Shown here: positions 1-9,801 of the stretch, in pieces | Layout: every line of letters begins with the position of its first letter | Position numbering within the stretch: the first letter of the stretch is position 1 | Source: Sphingosinicella soli | GTDB lineage: Bacteria; Pseudomonadota; Alphaproteobacteria; Sphingomonadales; Sphingomonadaceae | Length of the DNA: 64,000 bases | Direction of reading: 5' to 3' | NCBI RefSeq assembly: GCF_014199685.1 | Contig: NZ_JACHNZ010000001.1 | Span: forward strand, 186,001-250,000 | Translations under genes and position numbers: made by a program | Notes under the pieces: model-generated | What the model was told of the DNA's origin: nothing | Databases searched by the model: none | What the model saw: only the letters and a program-made list of their open reading frames with translations

Positions 1-135
1 GCCCAGCTCGCCGTTCGCCAGCGCAAGATGGCCCTGCACGTAGCTGCCGTAATCCGCCTCCCGCGTCGACATCATCGTCGCGTGCGCCGCAGGCGCGGCG
101 AGCGATGCGAGAAGGAAGGCTACGGCTGCACGCAT
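1..135 (-). CDS. Partial secreted protein, N-terminus only
   Basis: Only the first 45 codons lie in the window; the gene runs off the left edge. The start ATG is at 133-135 on the minus strand, preceded by a GAGG ribosome binding site six bases upstream. The residues begin MRAAVAFLLASLAAPAAHA, a classic Sec signal peptide with probable cleavage after AHA. The visible mature part (GSYVQGHLALANGEL) resembles the start of a TPR-like helical repeat, but this is a weak inference. It follows the ETF-QO stop by 10 bp on the same strand, so it is probably co-transcribed. No function can be assigned from this fragment. Confidence 0.7.
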   Translation of the reverse strand, partial: MRAAVAFLLASLAAPAAHATMMSTREADYGSYVQGHLALANGELG

Positions 136-145
136 GGGAACCTCG

Positions 146-1798
146 CTACATGTTGGGATAATTGGGCCCGCCGCCGCCTTCGGGCGTCACCCAGTTGATG
201 TTCTGCGTCGGATCCTTGATGTCGCACGTCTTGCAGTGGACGCAGTTCTGCGCGTTGATCTGGAAGCGCGGATTGCCCTCTTCCTCGCCGATCACCTCGT
301 AAACGCCCGCCGGGCAATACCGCTGCGCGGGTTCGTCGTAGAGCGGCAGATTGTACGCGATCGGGATCGACGGGTCTTTCAGCTGCAGGTGGACGGGCTG
401 GTCTTCCTCGTGGTTCGTGTTCGAAAGGAACACGGATGAAAGACGGTCGAAGGTCAGCACGCCGTCGGGCTTGGGATAATCCGGCTTCTTGCAGTGCTCC
501 TTGCGCCAGAGCTGCTCGTTATCCCGGTGGTGCTTCATCGTGAACGGCAGGCGGATGCCGTACTGTTCGAACCACATGCTGGCGCCCGCAAGCATCGTTC
601 CCACGAAATTGCCGAATTTTTCAACCAGCGGGAGCGTGTTGCGGACGATGAAGAGTTCCTTCTTCACCCAGCTTTCGTCGTAAGCGGCGGTGTAGGCCGA
701 AAGCTCGTCGTTCGCGCGGCCTGCAGTCACCGCCTCGAAGGCCGCGTCCGCCGCCATGATGCCGGTCTTGATCGCGGTGTGCGACCCCTTGATGCGCGGC
801 ACGTTGACGAAACCCGCCGCGCAGCCGACGAGCGCGCCGCCGGGAAACACCAGCTTCGGCACGGACTGATAGCCGCCGTCGTTGATGGCGCGCGCGCCGT
901 AGGACACGCGGCGTGCGCCTTTCAGCATTTTCGCGATCTGCGGGTGCGTTTTCCAGCGCTGCATTTCGTGGAACGGCGAGAGATGCGGGTTGCGGTAGTT
1001 CAGCCACGTGACGAAGCCGAGCGCGATCTGGTTGTTCGCCTGATGGTAGATGAAGCCGCCGCCGTTCGCATCGTCGAGCGGCCAGCCCTGCGTGTGGATG
1101 ACCGTGCCTTCGTCGTGGTTGTCCGGGTCGACATCCCACAGTTCTTTTATACCAAGTCCATAGACTTGCGGCTCGCTGTTCGCATCGAGCGCGAAGCGTT
1201 TTTTCAGCTGCTTGGTCAGGTTGCCGCGCACGCCTTCGGCAAAGAAGGTGTATTTGGCATGGAGTTCAAGGCCGGGCTGATACGACGGCTTGCGGCTGCC
1301 GTCGCGCGCGACGCCGAAGTCGCCGGTGGCGACGCCGCGCACTGCACCGTTCTCGTCGAACAGCACTTCCGCAGCGGGGAATCCGGGGAAAATCTCGACT
1401 CCGAGCGCTTCGGCCTGAGACGCAAGCCAGCGGCAGAGGTTGCCGAGGCTGCCGGTGTAGCAGCCGTCATTGTCCATGAACGGCGGCAGCAGAATATGCG
1501 GAAACTCGAACTTCCGGGTCTTGGTCAGGATCCAGTGGTGGTTGGACGACACCTCGACCGTCATCGGATGCCCGTCCATCTCGCGCCAGTCGGGTAGCAG
1601 CTCATCGAGGCCGCGCGGATCGAACACCGCGCCCGAAAGGATATGCGCGCCGATCTCGGAGCCCTTTTCGAGCACGCAGACCGAAATCTCCTGTCCGGCA
1701 GTCTGCGCGCGCTGTTTCAGCCGTATTGCCGACGCGAGACCTGCCGGTCCGCCGCCGACGATGACGACATCATAGGCCATCGATTCGCGTTCGCTCAT
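146..1798 (-). CDS. Electron transfer flavoprotein-ubiquinone oxidoreductase
   Basis: This 550-residue enzyme takes electrons from reduced ETF, fed by acyl-CoA and other dehydrogenases, and passes them to membrane ubiquinone. The FAD-binding GGGPAG loop is at residues 15-20. The C-terminal ferredoxin-like part has the four cysteines expected for the 4Fe-4S cluster (C495, C519, C522, C525, the last three in CVHCKTC). Length is normal for the family. The ATG at 1798 has a strong purine-rich site (GGAAGGAA) just upstream. The acyl-CoA ligase at 4791-6422 is a plausible partner in fatty acid oxidation, although it is not in the same operon. The gene is complete and I see nothing unusual. Confidence 0.96.
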   Translation of the reverse strand: MSERESMAYDVVIVGGGPAGLASAIRLKQRAQTAGQEISVCVLEKGSEIGAHILSGAVFDPRGLDELLPDWREMDGHPMTVEVSSNHHWILTKTRKFEFPHILLPPFMDNDGCYTGSLGNLCRWLASQAEALGVEIFPGFPAAEVLFDENGAVRGVATGDFGVARDGSRKPSYQPGLELHAKYTFFAEGVRGNLTKQLKKRFALDANSEPQVYGLGIKELWDVDPDNHDEGTVIHTQGWPLDDANGGGFIYHQANNQIALGFVTWLNYRNPHLSPFHEMQRWKTHPQIAKMLKGARRVSYGARAINDGGYQSVPKLVFPGGALVGCAAGFVNVPRIKGSHTAIKTGIMAADAAFEAVTAGRANDELSAYTAAYDESWVKKELFIVRNTLPLVEKFGNFVGTMLAGASMWFEQYGIRLPFTMKHHRDNEQLWRKEHCKKPDYPKPDGVLTFDRLSSVFLSNTNHEEDQPVHLQLKDPSIPIAYNLPLYDEPAQRYCPAGVYEVIGEEEGNPRFQINAQNCVHCKTCDIKDPTQNINWVTPEGGGGPNYPNM

Positions 1799-1929
1799 GG
1801 CTTCCTTCCCTTTCCCCCGTTTGCAACTCTAGCCGTGCGCCTTATTGCAGACGACACAATAATGGTTTTGGCGGGTTTGATAGGTCGCGAGGCCTGCCTT
1901 GGCCAGAGCGTATTGAAGAGTTGAGGAAG

Positions 1930-2700
1930 ATGCGAGTGCTGGACGGCAACGAGCGCGATGAACTCCTCGCCACTCTCGGCTGGTGGGTCGAGGCGGGCGT
2001 GGACACGCTCGTCGATGCCGCCCCGCGCGACTGGCGCGCACCCCCGCCCCGCGCCGCGACGCGGGAGATTCCGGCAGCGGCGCCGGAGCCTGAGCTTGTG
2101 CTGCGCAAGGCAGCGGCAGGCCCGGTGACCGTTGCAGCCACGACACTCGCCGAGCTTCGCCACGCCGTGGAGGTGTTCGACGGCTGCCCGCTGCGCACGG
2201 GCAATGTCAGCACCGTGTTCGCGGACGGCAATCCCGAAGCCGATCTGATGCTGATCGGAGAGGCCCCCGGCGCGCAGGAAGACCGCATGGGCCTGCCTTT
2301 CGTAGGCCCTGCGGGTCAGCTTCTCGACCGGATGCTCGCCGCGATCGGCCGCGACCGAACCCGCGCCTACATCACCAACGTGACCTTCTGGCGCCCGCCC
2401 GGCAACCGCACACCCACCCCGGCGGAGGTGGAAACGACGATGCCCTTCGTCCACCGCCACATCGCGCTCGTGCGCCCGAAAGCGATCATCGCGCTCGGCG
2501 CCTGCGCGGCGCGCGCGCTGACCGGTGACGTCACCGGCATCATGCGCCAGCGCGGCCAGTGGCGCACGATCTCCGTGGAAGGCACGGATGTCCCGATCCT
2601 GCCGACGCTTCACCCGGCGTTTCTGCTGCGCCAGCCGGAGTCCAAGCGCCTCGCCTGGGCCGACCTTCTTGCCGTGAAAGCCAAGCTCGATGCCGATTGA
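1930..2700 (+). CDS. Uracil-DNA glycosylase, family 4-like
   Basis: Predicted base-excision repair enzyme that removes uracil from DNA. Seen: motif GEAPGAQED at residues 110-118, then [14 protein letters not shown] (uracil-binding fold), and a late HPAFLL at about 228-233 matching the family HPS/HPA motif. About 80 N-terminal residues are alanine/proline-rich and poorly conserved. Family 4 enzymes usually carry four cysteines for a 4Fe-4S cluster. Here only GCPL (C86) remains near the first site; W154 stands before RPPGN and M171 before PFV, where Cys is common. The start is uncertain: TTG 1921, ATG 1930 and GTG 1936 are in frame, and GTG 1936 has the best spacing from GAGGA. It overlaps moaB by 11 bp. 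Confidence 0.88.
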   Translation: MRVLDGNERDELLATLGWWVEAGVDTLVDAAPRDWRAPPPRAATREIPAAAPEPELVLRKAAAGPVTVAATTLAELRHAVEVFDGCPLRTGNVSTVFADGNPEADLMLIGEAPGAQEDRMGLPFVGPAGQLLDRMLAAIGRDRTRAYITNVTFWRPPGNRTPTPAEVETTMPFVHRHIALVRPKAIIALGACAARALTGDVTGIMRQRGQWRTISVEGTDVPILPTLHPAFLLRQPESKRLAWADLLAVKAKLDAD

Positions 2701-3217
2701 CGAAAGCCTGCCGTTCCGCCCCGTCCGCATCGCCGTGCTTACGGTGTCGGACACGCGCACCCTTGCCGACGACCGCTCCGGAAACACGCTCGTCGAACGG
2801 CTGGAGGGCGCCGGGCATGTGCTCGCGGCGCGGGAAATCGTGAAGGACGATGTCGGCACCATCGTCGAACAGCTCGCCGCGTGGATCGACGATCCGGAGG
2901 TCGATTGCGTCATCACCACGGGCGGCACCGGCGTCACGGGGCGTGACGTCACGCCCGAAGCGCTCGCGGAGGTCTGCGAGAAGGAGATACCGGGGTTCGG
3001 CGAGCTGTTCCGCTGGCTCAGCTTCCAGTCGATCGGCACCTCCACCGTGCAATCGCGCGCCACCGCAGGCGTTGCGCGCGGCACATACATCTTCTCCCTG
3101 CCCGGATCGACCGGCGCGGTGAAAGACGGCTGGGACGGCATCCTCGCCAGCCAGCTCGATAGCCGCCACCGGCCCTGCAACTTCGTGGAGCTGATGCCGA
3201 GACTGAGAGAGCGCTGA
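2690..3217 (+). CDS. moaB: Molybdenum cofactor biosynthesis protein B
   Basis: This is a 175-residue MoaB/Mog-fold protein of molybdopterin biosynthesis. Family members bind molybdopterin and in some organisms adenylate it before metal insertion. The conserved SDTRT (about residues 19-23) and the [17 protein letters not shown] stretch (about 84-100) are the typical binding-loop signatures. The start ATG at 2690 lies inside the last codons of the glycosylase gene (11 bp overlap), so the two are probably translationally coupled, although no functional link is obvious. MogA is the closest alternative name; the length and lack of other domains favour MoaB. Confidence 0.93.
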   Translation: MPIDESLPFRPVRIAVLTVSDTRTLADDRSGNTLVERLEGAGHVLAAREIVKDDVGTIVEQLAAWIDDPEVDCVITTGGTGVTGRDVTPEALAEVCEKEIPGFGELFRWLSFQSIGTSTVQSRATAGVARGTYIFSLPGSTGAVKDGWDGILASQLDSRHRPCNFVELMPRLRER

Positions 3218-3238
3218 GGCGCCCCGCCTTACCCAAAT

Positions 3239-3320
3239 CGTCATCCTGAACGTGCTTCGGGGTCCATACGTCGGTTAAGCGGCACTGCCGCATGGATGCT
3301 GAAACGCGTTCAGCAGGACG
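3239..3320. repeat. Imperfect palindromic intergenic repeat (REP-like)
   Basis: Two 29-base arms (3239-3267 and 3292-3320) are imperfect inverted copies sharing CTGAAC and a GGTCCAT/GCATCCAT end, separated by a 24-base spacer. The arm core (gtcatcctgaac followed by a ttc-rich segment) looks like a dispersed intergenic palindrome of the kind common in sphingomonad genomes. That comparison is from memory and untested. It sits between the 3' ends of moaB and the VOC gene, a usual place for such elements, and could act as a bidirectional transcription stop. Confidence 0.5.
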
Positions 3321-3335
3321 GCGCGGAAAATTTCA

Positions 3336-3674
3336 TCACGCCCCGCTTTTCACCGCCGCCAGTTCATGCCCTTCGAGGTCGATGAAGTGGAAGCGGTGCC
3401 CGCCGGGAAACGCGAAGATGTCGAGGCTGATCGTGCCGCCCGCTGAAACCACAGCCTCCCGCGCCGCCTCCAGATTTTCGACCTCGATCACCGGCAGCAG
3501 GTTCGCCGTCACATGCTCGCCCGTGGCGTTGAAACCGATGTCGGTATCGCCCGTGGTCGTGGCGGCATACGCCGGGCCGAAATCGGTGATCGCGAAGCCG
3601 AACGCCTCTGCATAAAAGCGCTTCGCCATCGCGATATCGCGCGTCGGCAACTCCACATAGTTGAAACGTGCCAT
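3336..3674 (-). CDS. VOC (glyoxalase/bleomycin-resistance) family protein
   Basis: A single-domain vicinal oxygen chelate protein of 112 residues. It opens with FNYVELPTRD and FYAEAFGF, the usual first beta-alpha unit, and ends FHFIDLEGHELA, the usual last strand with a candidate metal-ligand Glu/His. Such proteins bind a divalent metal and act on small molecules or sequester drugs; the substrate cannot be read from the sequence. The start ATG at 3674 is supported by a GAGGA site. A LexA box lies 17 bp upstream of this start, so the gene may be damage-inducible together with, or instead of, the divergent radical SAM gene. Confidence 0.85.
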   Translation of the reverse strand: MARFNYVELPTRDIAMAKRFYAEAFGFAITDFGPAYAATTTGDTDIGFNATGEHVTANLLPVIEVENLEAAREAVVSAGGTISLDIFAFPGGHRFHFIDLEGHELAAVKSGA

Positions 3675-3690
3675 CGCAAATCCTCAAATA

Positions 3691-3705
3691 GTTCTTGATT
3701 TGTTC
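3691..3705. promoter_or_regulatory. LexA (SOS) box between VOC and radical SAM genes
   Basis: The sequence GTTCTTGATTTGTTC is an exact match to the alphaproteobacterial LexA operator GTTC-N7-GTTC. It sits in the short divergent intergenic region, 17 bp before the VOC start codon and 25 bp before the radical SAM start codon, so it could repress either or both. The complementary strand (GAACAAATCAAGAAC) closely resembles the first box before the small membrane protein at 6515 (GAACAAATATGGAAC). Confidence 0.75.
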
Positions 3706-3729
3706 TCACCCGCCCCGCATCTTTTGTCA

Positions 3730-4790
3730 ATGTCCAAACGGATAAACGCTGCGCGCGGCGCCACGATCAACGGCCTCAGTACGCGCTTCAACGACCCCGC
3801 GCGCGAGGCGGACGGCGACTGGCTCGACAGCGCGGAAGAGGACGATCTGCCGTCATCCCGCACCGAGATCAGCTACGAAACGCCGCGCACCGCGATCACG
3901 CGCAACACCTCGCCCGACCTGTCTTTCGACCGTTCGATCAACGCCTATCGTGGCTGCGAACATGGCTGCGTCTACTGCTTCGCGCGACCGACGCACGCCT
4001 ATCTCGGCCTGTCGCCGGGGCTGGACTTCGAGCGCAAGCTGACGGTGAAAAGGAACATTCCCGCGCTGCTTCGCAAGGAACTCGAAAATCCGCGCTACGC
4101 ATGCCGCCCGATCGCGCTCGGCACCAACACGGACCCCTACCAGCCCGTTGAAGGAACCTACGCCACCACACGGAAAATCCTGGAAATTCTGTCCGAAACC
4201 AACCACCCGGTGATGATCACCACCAAATCCGCGCGCGTGGTGCGCGACATCGATATCCTCGCCTCGATGGCCGAGCGCGGCCTCGTGGCGGTGATGGTCT
4301 CCGTCACCACGCTCGATCCTGAAACGGCGAGGACGCTCGAACCGCGCGCGACCGCGCCGCACCGGCGGATCGCGGCGGTGAAGGCGCTCGCCGAGGCGCG
4401 CGTGCCGGTCTCGGTATCGCTCGCGCCGCTCATCCCCGCGATCAACGATCACGAGATCGAGGCGCTGCTGGAGGCTGCGGCCAAGGCGGGCGCCACGATG
4501 GCCTCGATGATCATGGTACGCCTGCCCCACGAGGTCGCGCCGATCTTCCGGGCCTGGCTGGACGCGACCATGCCGGACCGCGCCGCGCGCGTGATGACGC
4601 ACATTCGCGCGATGCGCGGGGGGAAGGACAACGACGGCGACTTCCACACCCGTTTCAAGCCGCAGGGCGCCTATGCCGCCATGATCCGCACGCGCTTTCA
4701 GGCCGGATGCCGGCGTTACGGCCTCGTGCGCCGCGACATCCCGCTCCGCACGGACCTGTTCAGCCCGCGCGGCAAGCAGTTCTCCCTGTT

Positions 4791-4794
<4 letters not shown>
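3730..4794 (+). CDS. PA0069-family radical SAM protein (SplB-like)
   Basis: A 354-residue radical S-adenosylmethionine enzyme related to spore photoproduct lyase. The 4Fe-4S motif is CEHGCVYC (CxxxCxxC) in an IN(A)YRGCEHGC context at about residues 76-85. Members of this family outside spore formers have no firmly established substrate; DNA photoproduct repair is a frequent guess. An upstream TTG (3661) would extend the protein, but that frame overlaps the divergent VOC gene, so ATG 3730 is preferred. The LexA box 25 bp upstream fits a DNA-damage role. The 3' end overlaps the convergent acyl-CoA ligase by 4 bp. Confidence 0.9.
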
Positions 4795-6422
<1,628 letters not shown>

Positions 6423-6502
6423 TTATGATGCCTCCCTCAAGAGCAGCCCGAAGCTAGCCGCTGGCCTTCCGCCGATCAATCCGGCGCATGGATCGCGGGC
6501 GC

Positions 6503-6548
6503 TTGACAAGGTGAGAACAAATATGGAACAAGAGAACATCGGTAGAAC
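6503..6548 (+). promoter_or_regulatory. Promoter with two tandem LexA boxes
   Basis: A perfect TTGACA -35 element at 6503-6508 is followed by two exact GAAC-N7-GAAC LexA operators, at 6515-6529 (GAACAAATATGGAAC) and 6534-6548 (GAACATCGGTAGAAC). The two boxes start 19 bp apart, which places them nearly two helical turns apart on the same face. They cover the expected -10 and transcription start region, so LexA binding would occlude RNA polymerase. The next start codon is the small membrane protein at 6564, which has an ACGAGG ribosome binding site at 6551-6556. Confidence 0.8.
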
Positions 6549-6563
6549 AAACGAGGTTCAAAC

Positions 6564-6791
6564 ATGGCCTTTATGCTCTCTGCAGCACTTTCAAGCCTGC
6601 TGCTTTTCGTAAGTCTCGCCGTGGTTGTCAGGATGTTCGCGGATGCGCGCGGCACGATCGTGCGGGCGCTTCGCGGAGACATTGAAACCGTATTTACGGA
6701 ACATCTGGTGACGGCGGTGGAGCCGCTGCCGCAGCCGTGCCCGTCTCCGCTGCGCTATCGGGAGTGGCAGTCCCTGCCGCTTGCCGCCTGA
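6564..6791 (+). CDS. Small single-pass membrane protein, SOS-controlled, unknown
   Basis: I do not recognise this 75-residue protein. Residues about 4-22 (MLSAALSSLLLFVSLAVVV) form one hydrophobic helix, followed by a basic/acidic cytoplasm-like stretch (RMFADARGTIVRALRGDIE) and a proline-rich tail. It has a good ribosome binding site (ACGAGG, 7 bases before ATG) and a TTGACA promoter overlaid by two LexA boxes, which is strong evidence that it is expressed after DNA damage. Small SOS-induced membrane proteins in other bacteria inhibit cell division (SidA in Caulobacter) or depolarise membranes (TisB in E. coli); this one could be an analogue, but that is inference. The last third overlaps the convergent 3' end of pssA by 98 bp. 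Confidence 0.65.
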   Translation: MAFMLSAALSSLLLFVSLAVVVRMFADARGTIVRALRGDIETVFTEHLVTAVEPLPQPCPSPLRYREWQSLPLAA

Positions 6792-7551
6792 CCTTGCGGT
6801 ACGAGACGATAGCCATCGGGATCGTGGCCGCATAGATCACGGAAATCAGCGAAAGCGTCATGTACGGGGCGGAAAGCAGCGCGCCTGCGAACAGGGCCAC
6901 CCCGACCAGCGCCATGATGCGGTATTCGGGCCGGATGCGCACCGATTTCCACGAATAGGTCGGCAGGTTCGACACCATCAGGAACGCGACGGTTCCCACC
7001 ACGATCGCCGTCGCGGCGGTGCCGACCTCGGAGTATTGCGTGAAACGGGTGGGCTCCAGCCAGTAATAAAGGAACATCGGGCTGAGCGTCAGTCCGGCGC
7101 CCACGGGCGCGGGAATGCCGGTTAGAAAGCCGTACTTCTTGTGCGGCTGGTCGGTCACGTCGAGGTTGGCGTTGAAGCGCGCCAGCCTGAGCGCGCAGCA
7201 CACGGCATGCGCGAGCGCGACGATCCACCCCACGCCGGGAAGATGCTCAAGCGTCCACAGATAGATGACGAGCGCCGGCGCGACGCCGAAGGCGGTCACG
7301 TCCGAAAGAGAATCGAGTTCGGCGCCGAAGCGGCTGGCGCCTTTCAGCAGGCGCGCGACGCGCCCGTCGATGCCGTCGAGCACGCCGGCGACCACGATCG
7401 CCAGAATCGCGCGCTCGTAATCGCCCGCGATCGCAAGGCGAACCGAGGTGAGCCCGGCGCAAAGCGCCGCGATGGTGATCGCATTCGGGATCAGCACCCG
7501 AATCGGGATGACCCGTTTCAGTCTGCGCGGCCGCTCGTGGTCGACCTTCAC
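6694..7551 (-). CDS. pssA: CDP-diacylglycerol--serine O-phosphatidyltransferase
   Basis: Makes phosphatidylserine from CDP-diacylglycerol and serine at the inner membrane. The CDP-alcohol phosphotransferase motif is intact: D59-G60, A66-R67, G76, D80 and D84. About 8 hydrophobic helices span the 285 residues. The last 25 residues are an alanine/proline-rich tail ([14 protein letters not shown]) that looks dispensable; this is the part overlapped by the small SOS gene on the other strand. Its start codon overlaps the psd stop by 4 bp (ATGA), so pssA is translated directly after psd and the two enzymes together make phosphatidylethanolamine. Confidence 0.96.
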   Translation of the reverse strand: MKVDHERPRRLKRVIPIRVLIPNAITIAALCAGLTSVRLAIAGDYERAILAIVVAGVLDGIDGRVARLLKGASRFGAELDSLSDVTAFGVAPALVIYLWTLEHLPGVGWIVALAHAVCCALRLARFNANLDVTDQPHKKYGFLTGIPAPVGAGLTLSPMFLYYWLEPTRFTQYSEVGTAATAIVVGTVAFLMVSNLPTYSWKSVRIRPEYRIMALVGVALFAGALLSAPYMTLSLISVIYAATIPMAIVSYRKVRRQAAGTATPDSAAETGTAAAAAPPPSPDVP

Positions 7552-8366
7552 TGCCGCACGCCGCGGAGCCGCTCGCCGGGGGCGCCTGGGCGGCCGATCA
7601 CGGTTTCGCCCGCAACAGCCCGCTGGCCGATCGCCACCGCAGGAACGGTGCCTGCGGGCAGGTACACATCAACGCGGCTGCCGAAACGGATGAGGCCGAC
7701 ACGCTGGCCGCTTCCCAGGCTTTCGCCCGTGTTCACGAACTTGATGATGCGCCGCGCGACAAGCCCGGCGATCTGCGTGAAGCCGATGCGGCGCCCGTCC
7801 GCGCCTTCAACGACGAAATATTGCCGCTCGTTGTGCTCGCTCGCCTTGTCGAGCTCGGCGTTCAGGAACTTGCCGGGCACGTACACGACATCGCGGAGCA
7901 CACCGGCGATCGGAGAGCGATTTACATGAACATCAAACACACTCATGAAAATCGAAACGCGCGTGAAGGTTCCATCGCCGATGCCGCGTTCGCTGCCGGA
8001 AATCTCGCGCGGCGCGGGAACATCCATGATCTGCGAGACAAGCCCGTCCGCCGGAGAGACGACGAGCCCCGCCCCTTCGGGGGTGACGCGCACGGGATCG
8101 CGGAAGAACGCGAAGGTCCAGAACGTGAGCGCCGCCGAGAGCCAGCCGAGAATGTTCCAATCGACGACGAACCAGAAAAATCCGGTCAGAATCGCCGCAA
8201 GCACAACGAACTTGTTGCCGTCGGGATGAATGGAGGGCGGAAACTTGTACGTCGCCGCGGCTTCGACAGGCACGGGCGCAGGCGCCGGAGCGGCAGGCGC
8301 AGCCGGTGTTGCGGGCGCTGCCGCAGTTGGCGTGACGGGCGGTTCGGGGGGTGTGGTGTCGTTCAT
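7548..8366 (-). CDS. psd: Phosphatidylserine decarboxylase proenzyme
   Basis: Converts phosphatidylserine to phosphatidylethanolamine. The protein is a proenzyme that self-cleaves to create a pyruvoyl group; the likely cleavage pair is G229-S230 in FGSRVD. The 272-residue length and motif fit the short alphaproteobacterial (archaeal-type) PSD rather than the longer E. coli form. Residues 5-38 are an unusual alanine/proline-rich N-terminal extension before the family-like segment ([11 protein letters not shown]), followed by two hydrophobic helices at about 53-90. First gene of the psd-pssA operon; it diverges from icd across about 160 bp. Confidence 0.94.
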   Translation of the reverse strand: MNDTTPPEPPVTPTAAAPATPAAPAAPAPAPVPVEAAATYKFPPSIHPDGNKFVVLAAILTGFFWFVVDWNILGWLSAALTFWTFAFFRDPVRVTPEGAGLVVSPADGLVSQIMDVPAPREISGSERGIGDGTFTRVSIFMSVFDVHVNRSPIAGVLRDVVYVPGKFLNAELDKASEHNERQYFVVEGADGRRIGFTQIAGLVARRIIKFVNTGESLGSGQRVGLIRFGSRVDVYLPAGTVPAVAIGQRAVAGETVIGRPGAPGERLRGVRQ

Positions 8367-8524
8367 ATGTCATCTTTAGCCCCTGCGCACGGGCGATGAC
8401 AACGCGCAGCGTGCGAGAAAGCGGGAAAGGGGCGCTTTGCGGCCCCTGCGGCTGTTGATCTTGGCCGATGTTTCCTTCAAGAGCGTGCGCGAGTAAAAAA
8501 TCCATACACGACCAAGAGGTATCG

Positions 8525-9745
8525 ATGGCGAAGATCAAGGTGGCAAACCCCATCGTCGAAATTGACGGCGATGAGATGACGCGGATCATCTGGCAGTGGA
8601 TTCGCGAGCGCCTGATCCTCCCCTACCTCGACGTCGATCTGAAATATTACGATCTCAGCATCGAGAACCGCGACGCCACCGACGACAAGGTGACGGTGCA
8701 GTCGGCAAACGCCATCAAGCAATACGGCGTCGGCGTGAAATGCGCGACGATCACGCCCGACGAAGACCGGGTCCGGGAATTCAACCTCAAGAAGATGTGG
8801 AAGTCGCCCAACGGCACGATCCGCAACATCCTGGGCGGCGTCGTCTTCCGCGAACCCATCGTCATCAAATCCGTGCCGCGCCTCGTGCCGGGCTGGACGG
8901 ACCCCATCGTCATCGGCCGCCACGCGTTTGGCGACCAGTACAAGGCGACCGATTTCCTGATCCCGGGCGCCGGCAAGCTGACCATGAAGTGGACCGGCGA
9001 GAACGGCGAAACCATCGAGCACGAGGTGTTCGAGTTCCCGACCTCGGGCGTCGCCATGGGCATGTACAACCTCGACGATTCGATCCGCGATTTCGCGCGC
9101 GCGTCGCTCAACTACGGCCTCGCGCGGCAGTGGCCGGTTTACCTTTCCACCAAGAACACGATCCTCAAGGCCTATGACGGCCGCTTCAAGGATCTGTTCC
9201 AGGAGGTCTTCGACAAGGAATTCAAGGCGCAGTTCGACAAGGCCGGCATCGTGTACGAGCACCGCCTGATCGACGACATGGTGGCCTCCGCGCTCAAGTG
9301 GAGCGGCAAATTCGTGTGGGCCTGCAAGAATTACGACGGCGACGTGCAGTCCGATACCGTCGCGCAGGGCTTCGGCAGCCTCGGCCTGATGACGTCGGTG
9401 CTGATGACGCCCGACGGCAAGACGGTGGAGGCAGAGGCCGCGCACGGCACCGTGACGCGCCACTACCGCATGCACCAGCAGGGCAAGGCGACCTCGACGA
9501 ACCCGATCGCCTCGATCTTCGCGTGGACGGGCGGCCTGAAGCATCGAGGCAAGCTCGACAACACGCCCGAGGTCACGCGCTTCGGCGAACTTCTGGAGCG
9601 CGTCTGCGTCGAGACCGTCGAGGCCGGCCAGATGACAAAGGATCTCGCGCTGCTCATCGGCCCCGATCAGGCGTGGATGACGACCGAACAGTTTTTCGAG
9701 GCGATCGTGCAGAACCTCGAAACCGCGATGAGCAAGGAATTCTAG
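8525..9745 (+). CDS. icd: Isocitrate dehydrogenase (NADP+)
   Basis: TCA-cycle enzyme that converts isocitrate and NADP+ to 2-oxoglutarate, CO2 and NADPH. The 406-residue protein starting [20 protein letters not shown] is of the eukaryote-like dimeric type widespread in alphaproteobacteria. The metal/substrate segment SPNGTIRN is at about residues 95-102. ATG 8525 is preferred over an in-frame upstream ATG at 8468, because the conserved sequence begins there and AAGAGGT lies just ahead. Monocistronic in appearance: the next gene starts 55 bp downstream behind a hairpin. Confidence 0.96.
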   Translation: MAKIKVANPIVEIDGDEMTRIIWQWIRERLILPYLDVDLKYYDLSIENRDATDDKVTVQSANAIKQYGVGVKCATITPDEDRVREFNLKKMWKSPNGTIRNILGGVVFREPIVIKSVPRLVPGWTDPIVIGRHAFGDQYKATDFLIPGAGKLTMKWTGENGETIEHEVFEFPTSGVAMGMYNLDDSIRDFARASLNYGLARQWPVYLSTKNTILKAYDGRFKDLFQEVFDKEFKAQFDKAGIVYEHRLIDDMVASALKWSGKFVWACKNYDGDVQSDTVAQGFGSLGLMTSVLMTPDGKTVEAEAAHGTVTRHYRMHQQGKATSTNPIASIFAWTGGLKHRGKLDNTPEVTRFGELLERVCVETVEAGQMTKDLALLIGPDQAWMTTEQFFEAIVQNLETAMSKEF

Positions 9746-9773
9746 CGCTCTACCTGCTTTTCTGCTGACGGCG

Positions 9774-9801
9774 CGGCGGCCATCCCGTTAGGATGCCGCC
9801 G
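9774..9801 (+). promoter_or_regulatory. Hairpin over the antiporter ribosome binding site
   Basis: A stem of 11 pairs with one bulged C (left arm 9774-9785, loop CGTTA at 9786-9790, right arm 9791-9801) encloses the AGGA ribosome binding site (9790-9793) and reaches the first base of the GTG start codon. There is no T-run, so it is a poor terminator for icd. It would be expected to limit translation of the antiporter unless opened. The pairing is read directly from sequence; regulation is inference. Confidence 0.45.

Noticed and set aside
9746-9801. Hairpin as terminator of icd
   Set aside because: The stem is strong, but no T-run follows on the plus strand and it overlaps the start of the next gene; a role over the ribosome binding site fits better.
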